From Paragordius varius (taxonomy: Eukaryota; Nematomorpha): DNA of 64,000 nt. The notes beneath the pieces were generated by a model. It saw only the letters and a program-made list of their open reading frames with translations, ran no database searches and had not been told where the DNA came from. The stretch lies in contig OZ176055.1 in NCBI GenBank assembly GCA_964247055.1, forward strand, positions 7,192,001-7,256,000. Reading direction: 5' to 3'. Both the position numbers and the translations under genes were made by a program. Of the stretch, positions 11,939 to 23,645 are shown one piece after another (the stretch's first letter is position 1; each line of letters opens with the position of its first letter).

Positions 11939-12058
11939 TCTATATATTTATAAAAATGGAAAATGCTGGCTTTGTGATCTACAGGAAAAACGGTAGACCC
12001 ATTCAAATCCAAACTTCGAACCCCCCACCCCCCAGAAGTCCGAAGGACTTCACGCTAG
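11939..12058 (+). mobile_element. Minimal 120-bp Helitron-like element
   Basis: A 5'-TC start (after A) and a 3' AAGTCCGAAGGACTT hairpin followed by CACGCTAG (before T) enclose only 120 bp. It keeps the 5' module (TGGCTTTGTGATC, CCCATTCAAATCC) joined directly to the 3' hairpin module, so the middle is gone. This is the cleanest view of both termini in the window. Confidence 0.75.
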
Positions 12059-12255
12059 TGAGCTTATAAATAGTAACGAACAATATCATTTAATATAAAA
12101 CACCAAAAATTCGGTTAAAAATAGGCAAAGTATGTTTTAATTTTGTACTGCGCCAGGGTTCTAAATATCTGGTCACATTATCATACATTGGCCGAAAAAT
12201 AGATTCAAAAAATTATTTTTGTGGACTTTGTATTTTGAAAAAAATCATATTTTAC

Positions 12256-12279
12256 GGGGGGGGGGGGGGGGGGGGGGGG
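12256..12279. repeat. Homopolymer G tract of about 24 bases
   Basis: Within the reverse Helitron-like copy, at the place where other copies carry a CCCGCTCC(C)n CGTAAAATG string (C runs also at about 11,250 and 16,308-16,330). It is probably an expanded, length-unstable homopolymer and could form a G-quadruplex. Confidence 0.8.
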
Positions 12280-12579
12280 TAAAAATAGGGCCTAAATTAA
12301 AAAGGCGAGCCGACTTAGTTTGGCTCAATCGAAAATAAGTAAAAAAAGTCATATTTGAAATCAAATGGTCCAACCTGTTTTCCGAAAAATTGTCTCAAAG
12401 ACACGATTTTTTGCACGGGGTGGACCCGAACTGGGGGCCTAATTTAAAAAAAGGGCTAAGCTATTGTTGGGGCATTTATTAATAATATATTTTTTCGACA
12501 TTTGGATTTGAATAATTTACTGGTTTTCCGAACAGATCACAAAGCCAGCATTCCATTATTTTAAATAGATAAATATAGA

Positions 12580-13368
12580 TTATATTTAGCACTTTATAAG
12601 TATGTGTTTAAAAAGTGGAATAAAGTTTTAAATATATCCTCCAACTAAGTTTCTAAAAAGAGTTAAATAAAAAACTTGTAAATTATGGAATGACTTCAAC
12701 TCATATTTCTTAAAATCATCGTTTTAAAATAATGAAACGAATATACCTTAAAAGTTCAGATAATTATAATTTTGATTTGTCTAAATTGTAGTTTGGATAA
12801 ATAGTATCTATATTTTAAAAATTACACGTGCACATCCAAAAAATATCTTGACTATAATTTTATGAAAGAAAAATGTATCAAGAAAAATATGGTTTTGGTT
12901 TTCATGGGTACGAGTGATGTAAGCAAGTAATTTGCACAGTGATAATTGCTCGATATCGTAAAATCCCAAAATTAGCCCACATTATGCTAAAATTTTTTTT
13001 TGGTAAAAACAAAATGCTTTATTTCAAAATATTTAAATATATTATATACTATAAAAAAGGCGTAATTTATAGTATGGATGGCGCTCTCAAATTATGTGAG
13101 TGTGTGTTGGAGTGCCGGAGTTCGACCTCAGTGGGATATTTTTCTATCATTACTGTTAGCCATGGCGATAAAGGTTCCACAATTCCTGGTACATTTTAAA
13201 TACAATATATTAATAAAAAAAGAAAAAGAGGCTTTAAACAGTATATTTTTACTATATAACAGTAAAACAATATAATAATAAAATATTTTTAAATGTGAAC
13301 CACACAAGTCACAAATTTTCGCTCCTCTCGGGCTAGTTTTTTTAAAACATAAAAATCCCGAACAATAT
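12580..13368. other. AT-rich intergenic stretch, no gene seen
   Basis: No conserved coding segment or clear repeat terminus. The open frames near 12.94-13.28 kb are short, AT-driven and match nothing I recognise. Confidence 0.5.
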
Positions 13369-13932
13369 TTAACAATTGGATACAACACATTCCTTTCAAT
13401 CCTTCGATTCAAGTTGGGGTAGTTAGATACCCCAGGCTTGTTCAAAATTGAATATTTCAGAAAAAATGATAATTAATTGAAACCATGGCAAAGGTTGACA
13501 CCTATATAACACTAATAAACTGAAATATAAAAAAATTATCTTTCAAAATTATTTGATATTACTTATTCAGAGGTAAGACCCAAAGCTGAAAATTTAGCCA
13601 TTATGACATATGTTTATGAACTGAAAATAAAAATCCAAATACCACTTTTTCTGTTTATACTATTTAAATGTGATTTTAATAAAAAAGTAATCATAGTTTT
13701 AGCCTTAGAATCAAATAAAAACGATATTGTGCAAAAATGTTGTAAAATAAAAATGGCGTCCAAGTAGTTTGATACGGAACTTTTTTTCCAAAACTAAATT
13801 TTATTTAGATATTTTGGTTTATATATAAAATATTTATAGGTTAGAAGCAAAAATTTAAATTGGAACCGTTTCTTTCAGTTTGTATATGAATTTTAATATT
13901 GTCTGGGGAATTTGATACCCCAGTTTGAATCG
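13369..13932 (+). mobile_element. Family A TTAA-type MITE, full-length copy
   Basis: TTAACAATTGGATACAACAC at the left, then GGGGTAGTTAGATACCCC. The right end has GTCTGGGG...GATACCCCAGTTTGAAT. The interior matches the copies at 8.2 and 14.4 kb, including AAATGGCGTCCAAGTAGTTT. The rightmost bases (CGTAATAT) have decayed from CGAAGTGTTAA. Noncoding. Confidence 0.75.
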
Positions 13933-13946
13933 TAATATATGCTAGA

Positions 13947-14352
13947 TTATGGCATGCAAAAAAATATTTTAAAAATGCACACTTTGTTTAAAAATTTAAT
14001 TTAAAAAAAAAATTGAAGCGTTTATGCTACATTGATGGATGGAAACGGCATGAAAACGCTTTATGATAATATAAAAACTTTTTCTATATAATTTGAGGAT
14101 ACTGAACATTATATTACCTCATAATTATTATTTAAAGGTTAATGCCTTAAAATTTGGGTGAATTTTTATAAAATAAATTTGAAGATCAAATAATTTTTCA
14201 ATCGAACTTCTAAAAAAAATAATCAGCGTCCTCAAATTAAAAAAATTTCTTATAAAAGCGTTTATATATCGTTTCCATTATTATGAACGCTTTAAAAAAA
14301 TTTTGCTACATATTATTTAACAAAGTATGTATTTTTTTAAAAATATTTTTTC
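13947..14352. repeat. Foldback repeat with long imperfect arms
   Basis: The left arm (AAAAAATATTTTAAAAATGC, ACTTTGTTTAA, AAGCGTTTATGCTAC, GGAAACG) pairs with the right arm (AACGCTTTA, TTTTGCTAC, AACAAAGTATG, AAAAATATTTTTTC). The arms are about 90 bp around an AT-rich loop. It sits between two family A MITEs. Confidence 0.5.
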
Positions 14353-14374
14353 GGTCATATTAATCTATTATATA

Positions 14375-14957
14375 TTAACACTTCGATTTAAATTGGGGTA
14401 TCTAAATACCCCACGCTAAATTTGAGATAGGATTTTTAAAAACTACTGAATGAAACGGTCCCAATGTAATCTTATGCTTACATTCTAATAAAAATTATAC
14501 AAATGTGCCAAAATATCCAAAGAATATTGTGTTTTGAACAAAAAATCCATGTCAAACTACTTCGACGCCATTTTTATTTTACAAAGTTTTTGCAAAATAT
14601 CTCTTCATTTAATTTTAAGGGTAAAATTAAAGCTAATTTTTATTTAAATTACTTAAAACATTGATAGAAATAGAAAAAGCAGTTTATTTTTATTATTTTT
14701 CAATTTTACCATTGCACACATGTCACGTTGACTAAATTTTTACCTTTGGGTTTTAGCTTAAAATAAATAATATCAAGTATTTTTGAATACAATTTTTTTA
14801 TATACATCGGTTTATTAATGTTATATAAGTGCAAAATTTTGCCATGGTTTTGATTCCTTATATATTTTTTAAGAACTTTTTTTAAACAGGCCTGGGTATT
14901 TAACTACCCCCGTTTAAATCGAAGGACTATAATGAATGTGGTGTATTGAAGTGTTAA
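14375..14957 (-). mobile_element. Family A TTAA-type MITE, full copy in reverse orientation
   Basis: TTAACACTTCGATTTAAATT at the left and AATCGAAGGAC...AAGTGTTAA at the right, so both TTAA target copies survive. The GGGGTATCTAAATACCCC palindrome lies just inside one end and GGGTATTTAACTACCC inside the other. The interior is homologous to the other A copies. Noncoding. Confidence 0.8.
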
Positions 14958-15978
14958 AATAAAAAATGGCCATTTTTGAGTTTATTTTAAAAAAAGTGCG
15001 GTTTAACTAAAACTTTAAACTTTATGAAAATATTTTTTATTTATATAATTTATGATAATAGCGATGTATTTGGTAATAAAGCCATAAGCTTCTACCAAAA
15101 AAAATTATTTCGCATAATGCAATTTTATGAACGGCGCGATTTGAACAAGATGAAATTTAATTCGTAAGGCCGAAGCCAAAAGCAATATGAGAATTCTAAT
15201 TTATCTATTCTATATATTATATGAGCAGATTATTTTTTTTCAGATTTTATGCGCAGTGTTTATGAAAATTATGTTGAACACGATTGGGGATAACACAGCG
15301 TCATTCTCATGATATAATATTCTGATAGGAAAATATATTACTATTATTATCTTGGTTCATTTGGTTGACCCTTACGAGATGAAAGAAAGTTTATTACAGT
15401 TTTGTGGTATGCTACATATCAGAAATTGGCTGAATTTCCGAACATTCTTAATAAAAATATTTTGGTGACTAAATGCTTTATTCCAAAATATATTACAAAA
15501 ATATAACATAAACTACTTCTTAAAAGCAGATCAATAATTTCAATTTTTAAATGTAAGCTCCTAATCCCAATTATTTCCGCTTAATTGGGCTATTTCTTTC
15601 AGCCAAAACCTAAAAACTTAAATATTGGGGGATAAAACTTTAAATATATGCTAAATTTTGACACCAAATAGGTTTATATGGGAAAAATAAATATTTTGCT
15701 AATTTAATTTATAGCAAAATTTTGTTGAAGTTTCTGGTCATTTCGAAGAATGTGGAATAAGTAAAAAAACGCTTAAAGATATTACAAAAACACATTTTCT
15801 CAATGATGCTTAACATTTCTCTCACTTCAGAATTTCAATTAAAAGGTTGGTTTGCTTATAAAATTTCGGTGATTTTAAAAAAATTTTAACATAAAATATT
15901 ATGCTAGAAAAATATGTTAATTACGATGATGTGATATAAATGTTTAACTCGATAAAATTATATGGAAAAGATATATAA
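14958..15978. other. AT-rich intergenic stretch, no gene seen
   Basis: About 1 kb between a family A MITE and the long Helitron-like copy. No coding similarity, RNA gene or terminal repeats recognised. Confidence 0.5.
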
Positions 15979-18309
15979 TCTATATAATGAAAATGGAAAG
16001 TGGTGGCTTTGTGATCTGTTTCCGGAAAACCGGTAGACTCCTTCAAATCCAAATGTCGAAAAAATATAATCAATAATGAATGCCCCCACAATATCGCCCT
16101 TTTTTGTAGGCCCCTAGTTCGGGTCCACCCCGTGTAAAAAACGGTTTTTTTGAAAACAGAAGTCCACAAAAATCGTGTCGTTGAGACAATTTTCCGGGAT
16201 ATGTGTTGAACCATTCGATTTCAAATATGATTTTCTTCTACTTTTTTTTCGATTACGCCGAACATAGTCGGCTGGCTTTTTTAATTTAGGCGCTCTTTTT
16301 ACCTGCTCCCCCCACCCCCCCCCCCCCCCCGACATTTTTTTAAAAAAATACAAAAATAATTTTCTGAATCTATTTTTTGCCCAAGGTATGAAACCGTAAA
16401 AATTTAATGAGAATTCCAGGTATTCCGTTATAAGGCAAAAATTTTAATCATGCGTTTTTTTATATTGGCTGCTGGGTAAGGAGATACCCGCTAAAACTGC
16501 CCCGTCATATAATAGCGTGCCTTTGGGGACAAATTTTAGAAAACCTATCAGGTCATATGAGTTTAATAGCTGCTTAAAATATTACCCTTAACACAAGAAT
16601 TCAAATAGTGTAGTTTTAAAAATTATCCGTCAATTAGGCCCTTCGAGCCCTGAAAAATGCGCCACCATAGAATGATTTTTTAGTTTGAAGGCAATTTTTT
16701 AAAAACTACTGAGAGCATATGGAATCAATTATGTTTCCAGGTATTGTCCGTAAAAAGGCAAAAAATTAAATCAAGCGCTTTTTTTGCATCAGCCTCTGGG
16801 TAGGGAGCTACCCGCCTAAAACTGTGCTACCATATCGAAATTGCATTGTTTAGGAGATAATTTTCAGAAAACCTATCAGACCATAAGCCAATATTACCCA
16901 TGAAAAGGCAAATCTTTAAGTTGGGTGGTTTTTTAATTCCGTTAATTAGACCGTTTACGTTCTAAAAAATGCCCTATTATTGAACTATTATGTTTTGTAG
17001 CCATCCTACCTACTATTAAGAACATAAGGAATTAATGATGATTCAAAGTATTTTCCGTAAAAAGGTAAAAATTTTAATCAAGCGATTTTTTGTCAGCCTC
17101 TGGGTAGTGAGTTACCCTAAAACTACGCCACCATATCGAAATTGCGCTGGTGAGGAGTTAAATTTCAGAAAACTTATCAGGCCGTATAAGTTTAATAAAG
17201 GCCTGATTTTACCCGTTAAAATGCAAAAAAGTCGGGTTTTTTTTAAATTAATTGTTAAATAGGCCTTTGCACTGGAAATGGACCATAGAATGACTTTTGG
17301 TTTTGAGGCAATTTTTCGAAAATACTACGAGAGCATATAGAATCAATCACAATTCCAGGTATTACCCGAATGGCAAAAATTTAATCAAGCGTTTTTTTGT
17401 TCCCCCCGCGTAAAACTGCGCCCTATCGATACAGTATGCTTTTGGAGCTAAATTTTGGAAAATTTAGGAACTGATAAGAACATATGAAATCCACGATAAT
17501 TCTTATTTCCCATATAAAGGCAAAAATTTTGCCCAACGCTTTTTTTTTATACCTGCCCCTGGGTAAGGAGCTACCCGCCAAAAACTGTGTTAGTATATAG
17601 AAATTCTTGGAGCTAATTTACAGAAAATTTAGGAAGCCATATTAGCTCATTAAAAGCTTGAAATGTTACATGTAACCAGGTAAAAATAAGGTCAGACGTT
17701 TTTTTATTAGTCATTAATTTGGGGCCTTTATGTCCTCAAAATACGCCAACATATAACGTAGTGTTGAGGTATTGTTTTGAATAACCCAAATAACCCCTGA
17801 GTCGATGGTATCAAAGATGATTCCAAATATTTGCCCTATAAAGCTAAAGAATTTAACTCAGTTTTTCCACATAGGTCTATAGGTAGGGGTCTAACTGTTT
17901 AAAACTGAGACGCCATACAAAAATGGCATGGTTTTGGAGCTAAATTTCTCACACTTTAAGAAGCCATACGACAGTTAAACACATTTCTGGGGAATTTGTA
18001 TAATATCAATCTTTCCTTTAAAAAGGGACCCAAATGATTTACTTATTAAATCCCTTAAACCCAGGTGTATGAACACAATTTCAAAATTAAACTTTTAACC
18101 CTGATGTAAAACTAAAATCTTAAAATAAATTCAATTGAATATTAACTTTAATAAGGGACAGTTTAAATATGGTAAATTTCGAGTAAACAATTTTCAGGCC
18201 TATGCGAAAACCCGTAAAAGAATAATTAAAGACACTCTTTTTATTAATTATGTTTTCTATTATTTTTTTATCTCATTCTCTATTTATTGCAATTTATTAA
18301 GAATAATTA
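15979..18309 (+). mobile_element. Longest Helitron-like family B copy (about 2.3 kb)
   Basis: It starts TCTATATAATGAAAATGG after an A, then carries the shared 5' module (GTGGCTTTGTGATCTG, a C-rich tract near 16,308). A ladder of repeat units (listed separately) follows, then a unique tail that matches the reverse copy at 8.8-9.05 kb (ATTTAAACTGTCCC-type string in opposite orientation). Homology with that copy stops near 18,309. No CTAG hairpin end was seen, so the 3' limit is set by homology only. No protein-coding potential. Confidence 0.55.
16425..17870 (+). repeat. Internal tandem repeat, about 310-bp units, 5-6 copies
   Basis: A block opening (CC)AGGTATT(A/G)CCCGTAAAAAGG and continuing AAAATTTTAATCAAGCG, CTGGGTAAGGAGCTACCCGC and AAAACTG recurs at about 16,425, 16,739, 17,043, 17,355, 17,505 (short unit) and 17,835. 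Units are diverged and the later ones degenerate. The same unit, inverted, appears once or twice in 9,060-9,437. Confidence 0.6.
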
Positions 18310-18977
18310 TAAAGGCGTTTATACCGTCTCTATCATTCATCGATATTGTATGAATTACGCTTAAACAAAATTTTTTTATTTAAATTTTATATAAAAAAAT
18401 GCATTTATTTTTAAAAAATATTTATAATTGAGATCAATGGCATATATATAAGTTTTTGCGCATTTGCGGCATTTAAGCGCTTATTTTAACAAAACATACC
18501 CAATTCACAAGAGCGATAAATATTGGGACTTTCGGCCCTCACATCTAATTATATTTTTCTTATAATATTAGTTTGCTTTTACTATGCACTATATGATATA
18601 ATTTAGTGATATTTTTTGGATCAAGCTAGCTTTCACAAAAAAAATTTATTTAAAAAAATGTACTCAAATCTTGCGGAGCTTACCATAAAGTGTAAATAAC
18701 TTTAAATCATCCTTAAAATTTAAGACCAAAGGCATCATAATATTAATACAATTTAATTTATTAGCATCAAAAATTTTACCCATTATTATAACTAATGCAA
18801 TACTTATCCACATTTTTTACGTTTATTTTTTATTATAAAATCATATGCCAAACAATTTTATTGTTATATGATGTTGCTTTGTGGTTTTAAATCTCATCTT
18901 TATCAAGCAAAATGTAATTTATTGTAAAAATATCCAAAATTCAAACGTTTTGGATATTTACTTTTTTTTCCATTTAA
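18310..18977. promoter_or_regulatory. Upstream region of the SLC7 transporter gene, nothing specific recognised
   Basis: AT-rich DNA between the Helitron-like copy and the SLC7 start codon. Any promoter and 5' UTR of the transporter should lie here, but no convincing core promoter motif could be singled out in such AT-rich sequence. Confidence 0.35.
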
Positions 18978-21900
18978 ATGGCCAAAATAGAAGATAAAAA
19001 TTATGAAGCCAAACTGAATCATTTAACTTACCTATGTGATTCAAACGTTGATAGTGTATCCAACCTTCATACTTATGAAAAATCAAAGTTAGATTTAAAG
19101 GTATCTCTCAAGAGACGCTTAACCCTTTTAAACAGTATTAGTCTTATCGCAGGATCTATTATTGGTTCTGGAATTTTTGTATCTCCAAAATCCGTTTTAC
19201 AGCACAGTGGAACACCGGCATTTGCATTACTTATTTGGTTTTTATGCGGTATTTTTAGTTTCTTTGGTGCAATGTGTTATGTTGAACTTGGACTCACTAT
19301 ACCAAAGAGTGGGAGTCAATATATTTACGTGATGGAAGCTTTTGGAGCTCTTCCATCTTTCCTTATTTTGTGGATAGATTTGATTCTCAAAGAACCAATC
19401 GCTAAATCTGTCACCTCAATGGCTGTCGCCAAATATTTAATTGAATCCTACTTTGATAACACCGACATGATCAATAATGCCCATAAACCATACTGCGAAA
19501 TGCTCATTGCGATATGCACACTCAGTAAAACTATTCTTTCATAAATTATATAAAATCCTTTATTGATATGCGTTATATTTTATATTTTTTCCTACCACAA
19601 ACAATAATATATATTTTGTATACCCTATTAAAATTGTTTCCGTTTTATGCACATAATGTTTCCAAAATGATTATTATTAATATTGAACATTAGTAATGGG
19701 ATTGATTGATTAATTGTTAAATTATATCACTAAGTGAATTTTTTTGGCCAAAAAAGCAATTTAAAAACAAAAGCGCACTTTTTCCTTTCATCCTCTATAT
19801 ATTATTATATTGTATATGTGTTATATCTTTTAGGTCTTCTAACGTACATAAATGCCATGAGCGTTAAGTGTGGACTTAGGATTCAAGATTCTTTCTTTTA
19901 CACCAAACTAATTGCTCTCACAATGATTATTTTCATTGGTCTTTTGCATCTTAGCAATGGTAAGTAAGTGGTGTTTATAAATTTTTTTCTATATCTTTCA
20001 ATAATACATCTTTCTTATTACTGAATTTTTTGGGCACATACAGGTAATCGCGAAACACTTAAACAGGGTCTTTATTTAAAACCAGAATCCGCGGTCAATA
20101 TTAGTCTGGCTTTTTATGCGGGACTTTTTGCCTACGCTGGATGGTAAAAAATAATACATTTATTGTTCACAAAATTTTACGACTTGTTAAAAAATTTGAT
20201 ATAAATCTATATTTGCACACCATAATATTATTTTTTTTTTATTAACCAGGGAAGCACTTAATGTTTCATGTGAGGAAGTCAAGAATCTCAAAAAGTAATT
20301 TATTAAAACCATTTTGTGTTAAATAAATTTACTATAATTTTTTTTACAAAAAATCATTTGCTTTATTAGAAACCTTCCTGCTGCAATGTACATTTCGCTT
20401 GGTATTGTAACAGTAGTCTATACTTTAACCAATATCTCATATTTTGCCGTTTTATCCGGCACCACAATCATGAGCTCCAACATTGTTGCAGTTGTAAGTT
20501 TTATATATTATTTGAAGGGGAAGATTGATTGCTAAAAATATATATTTTAGTCAAAACGTAAACACTTGAAGACAAATATTTTTTAAAACCGTATTTATTA
20601 TCCCTAAAACCGATTGTTTTGGGCTGTAACACCAGGAATAAAGATATAAATTGGTAATAAAATATAACATAAAGGTTATGGAAGAATATATAAGGACTTA
20701 AGAAAGTTTGTTGGTTGTGTTCATAAAACACAAACATTTAGCTTTTACTTTTTAAGTTCTTTCTCTTCATATAATATTAATTACAATACTTTATTTAGTA
20801 ATTATAGATTATTGTACTTGATTCACAATATTCATCTATTAGACTTGCGGTCTTTACTACTTAATTAATTAATATTGCTTAAAATTGTAATAATATTAAA
20901 CATTTTTAATAAAATTTATGCCAAAAATGAAAACTAAAACTCATTTTATGTTTACTTTTTGCGCAGACATTTATAAAGCACACTCTACCAGCTCTGCGTT
21001 ACATTATGCCTATTTTGGTGACAACTTCCATCATAGGAAGTTTGAATTCCACCATTTTCCATTCGGGCAGAATGTACTTTTCTGCGGCGCGGGAAGGTCA
21101 TTTACCTCCCTTGTTTGGAATGTTGAGTATCACGAGCATGACACCTATCCCAGCCTTATTGTTAGATGTAAGTTTTGTTTTTTACTTTTCTTTTGTAAAA
21201 TTTTGAAGAGTAGTTTTTAAATTATATTAGTTTGATTTTAACCCGTTTAAATGGATTTTTTTATAAATGAAACACCAACCTTAACCTTAATATATTGCGC
21301 TTTATTGCTGCCATTAAGTCAACGGGCCGCACGCGGCCCGTTGACTTTATGTGCGGCTCGCGAAAAATTTGGATATCCATATTTCGCAAAAATATGCTTA
21401 AAAAAGCTTATTAAAATCATTATTTCTTAATAACTTTTCCAAATATATCTATCCAATTTGCCGGAATTAGGAAATATTGCTATATTGCGTTTGCATTTTA
21501 CAGTCTTATGTTTGTAATCTAATAAATTATTTGTAAATGGCCATATATATTTCGAATGCTGCCCGCCAGATTTTTTGAGTCGAAATGAGGTCCGCGCAAC
21601 CATTTGTGTTGGACACCACTGCTCTAATTAAAAACCCAAATAGTATCAACGAAATTGAGGGAAATACGCATTATATTTTATGAAATTTATTAAAAAATTA
21701 AGTTGAAATGCGTATATTATAAAAATATACGCATTTCAGCTTAATTTTTTAATAAGTATCAACGAAATTTTTTATTACATTTTGTGATAAGTGTCAAATA
21801 GTTTATTTTTTATTATTATTAACAGAATATTTTACCGTAAGTGTAGTACAAATAAGAAAACAATAAGTACAAAAATTTTGTTAAAATTATGGGAAATAAG

Positions 21901-23645
21901 AAGGCATACACGAAGGTTGCATGCTATATTTGAAGGGACTTCTAAAAAGTATTCAAATTTTTGCAAATCAATATTTATAATATTATACCATAATTCTTTT
22001 ATTTTTTGGTTGAAAGAACCGAAAAATTAGATAACATGACCCATAAAAAATTTGCCTATTTTATTTCCTGATTATACCCCCAAATACATTGTGTATAGTT
22101 TAAAATTAAAATTTAGCCCTAGATCATAAAAATAACAGGTGTAAGTAAAACTTGAAATTAATTTAAAACTCAAAAGCCACAATATTAACATTTCCCATTT
22201 TTATGGTTATGCTATAGTGCGTAACAAGCATAATTGTATTGATTTTCATGGGCAATAACTTGAATCTCATGTTGGAGTTTTACGGATTTCTTCGAAGTGC
22301 GGCTTTAGCCTCGGGTGTTTTAGCTCTACTTTGGCTCCGATATAAACGGCCCATGCTTATGAGACCTAAAAAGGTACATTTTTCCAGTTTTTTCGTTCAT
22401 TAAAGGGTTTTGTATATATATTTATCTAAAAATGATTAAGATTTTCATTTGAATATTTAGTTATTATTTTAGTTAATTTTTTTGTTTTTGTCAAATATCC
22501 AAGCAGTATTACTTTGTTATTCCGTATGGTACTGAAAATATAAATCATCAAATATTTAAATTAAAAGTTATTTTATAAAGCGACGCAACTTTTAGCGTAA
22601 AGTATTGACAATTTTTATAAAGTTGGAGTCAACCATGATATTATTCTTTAGTATTTACAATATTGATGCGATTACACAATTAAGAAAATTAAAAAATAGA
22701 ATTTCAGTTAATTCTATTTAATTATCCTTTATCGTTATAATACGGATTTTAACAACTGTTATTACAAAACATAACCAATCCGTTATTTACCATTAGAATT
22801 TCATATAAAATTAGACGTTTTTTTTACTTTTTAAGTTGCGGTTTTATCCGAAAAAAAGTCCTATACTTTCTACGAAATAATTTATGGTTTATGTTATTAG
22901 TTTCCTATAATATTCCCGCTCATATTCTTGGCCATGTCGATTTTCATGACTTTTGTCCCACTTTACAAACACTACTTTATGGGCATTTACACTCTCATCC
23001 TTTTGTTGGTTGGAATCTTAGTCTATTATCTATTCATTGTGCAAAGAACTCCTTCGCCCAAACCCTATAAAAGCAACAACGCAGAATTTGCTCAACGGGT
23101 AAAAGATGCCACCTCTCAGGCTGCGCCATCAGTTGATTTATCTACAGACGCTAAAATGACCAATGGCATCTTTCCCATAAAAAACGGCTTGTTACAAAAT
23201 GTGTTTGGTGGTCGCTTTTCGCATGCATTCACTCAATCATGCTCATCGTCCTCATCATCTGGATCACAACGCCGACGACGATCAGCTGGTTACTCCTCCA
23301 CAGGTGAGGAGAGTGAGTCAGCTGTTTTAAATCCAAACACCGTCCTAGGCCGTTGTATGATTAATGTTACTTCAGTGTCACAGAAAATTTTGAAGGTAGG
23401 GGGCAATTTAAGACTAATTATATCGAAATTTTAAAAATTATGCATATTTTTTAATACTATTGATTATTTTTATTTGTTTTTTATCTGTATTTATTTTTTT
23501 GAAATTATATAATGCAAAGAAATTGATTAATTTTGCAAACATCAGTAAATGAATAATAAATTTAACAATTTTTTTTTATGAAAAGGTGATACCCTGTGAA
23601 ATCGAACCCGATTATGAGAAACTTTTGTTGGAAATGAGTCGATAG
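18978..23645 (+). CDS. SLC7 (LAT/b0,+/xCT-type) amino-acid transporter light chain
   Basis: A 12-TM APC-superfamily exchanger that would pair with an SLC3 heavy chain in the plasma membrane. Nine exons join in frame: 18978-19524, 19834-19959, 20044-20143, 20250-20294, 20370-20493, 20967-21167, 22218-22373, 22901-23395 and 23586-23645, giving 617 residues. All junctions are GT-AG. Seen motifs are GSGIFVSP (from residue 63, substrate-binding loop of TM1), KPYC (Cys173, at the place of the heavy-chain disulfide cysteine), AFYAGLFAYAGW, EEVKNLKKNLPAAMYIS, SREGHLP-like AAREGHLPPLF and the LLWLRYKRP stretch. The C-terminal tail (about residues 482-617) is far longer than in vertebrate LATs and contains a Ser run and RRRRS. 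Which SLC7 member it is cannot be told. Introns 5 and 6 hold repeats. Confidence 0.93.
21300..21621. mobile_element. hAT-type MITE in SLC7 intron 6
   Basis: It ends TTGGACACCACTG at 21,609-21,621, the complement of the widespread CAGTGGTGTCCAA hAT terminus. The other side carries AAGTCAACGGGCCGC and GGCTCGCG, the GC-rich string typical of this family. The left terminus is not clear. Noncoding. Confidence 0.55.
21316..21347. repeat. Near-perfect GC-rich palindrome
   Basis: AAGTCAACGGGCCGC is followed directly by its near-exact inverse CGCGGCCCGTTGACTT (about 15-bp arms, almost no loop). It belongs to the hAT-type MITE and is conspicuous in an AT-rich intron. Confidence 0.85.
21690..21757. repeat. 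Short foldback (hairpin MITE) in SLC7 intron 6
   Basis: AAATTAAGTTGAAATGCGTA pairs with TACGCATTTCAGCTTAATTT around a short AT loop, a stem of nearly 30 bp. Related AAGCTGAAATGCG strings occur at 34.9 and 35.5 kb and at 29.25-29.37 kb. Confidence 0.75.

Larger units (their letters stand above)
9438..12180. mobile_element. hAT-like element with 8-bp target duplication
   Basis: 15-bp terminal inverted repeats, TAAAGTGACCAGATA at 9438-9452 and TATCTGGTCACATTA at 12166-12180 (one mismatch), are flanked by the direct repeat TCATACAT at 9430-9437 and 12181-12188. An 8-bp duplication is the hAT hallmark. The subterminal left zone has a GCAGTACAGTACTG palindrome. I see no transposase; the interior carries three Helitron-like insertions. 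It sits inside the reverse family B element, so it is younger than that element. Confidence 0.75.
8796..12579 (-). mobile_element. Helitron-like family B element, reverse copy, interrupted by a hAT-like insertion
   Basis: On the minus strand it begins 5'-TC at 12,579 after a flanking A (ATCTATATTTATC...). It runs through the family B 5' module (TGGCTTTGTGATCTG, later GGCCCC and TCGAAAATA-type strings) to 12,189. It resumes at 9,437 with the repeat-unit sequence seen at 16.4-18.3 kb and continues to about 8,796. The break is the 2.74-kb hAT-like element at 9438-12180, flanked by an 8-bp duplication. It is noncoding, with an unusual G run at 12,256-12,279. The 3' terminus near 8.8 kb is not resolved. 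Confidence 0.6.

Noticed and set aside
16425-17870. CRISPR-like array of regularly spaced repeats
   Set aside because: Units are about 310 bp, diverged throughout and without short conserved repeats alternating with unique spacers; the genome is an intron-bearing animal. It is an internal tandem repeat of a transposon.
21316-21347. Transcription terminator or structured RNA from the GC-rich hairpin
   Set aside because: It lies within a hAT-type MITE inside an intron, and the same GC-rich strings recur in other MITE copies.
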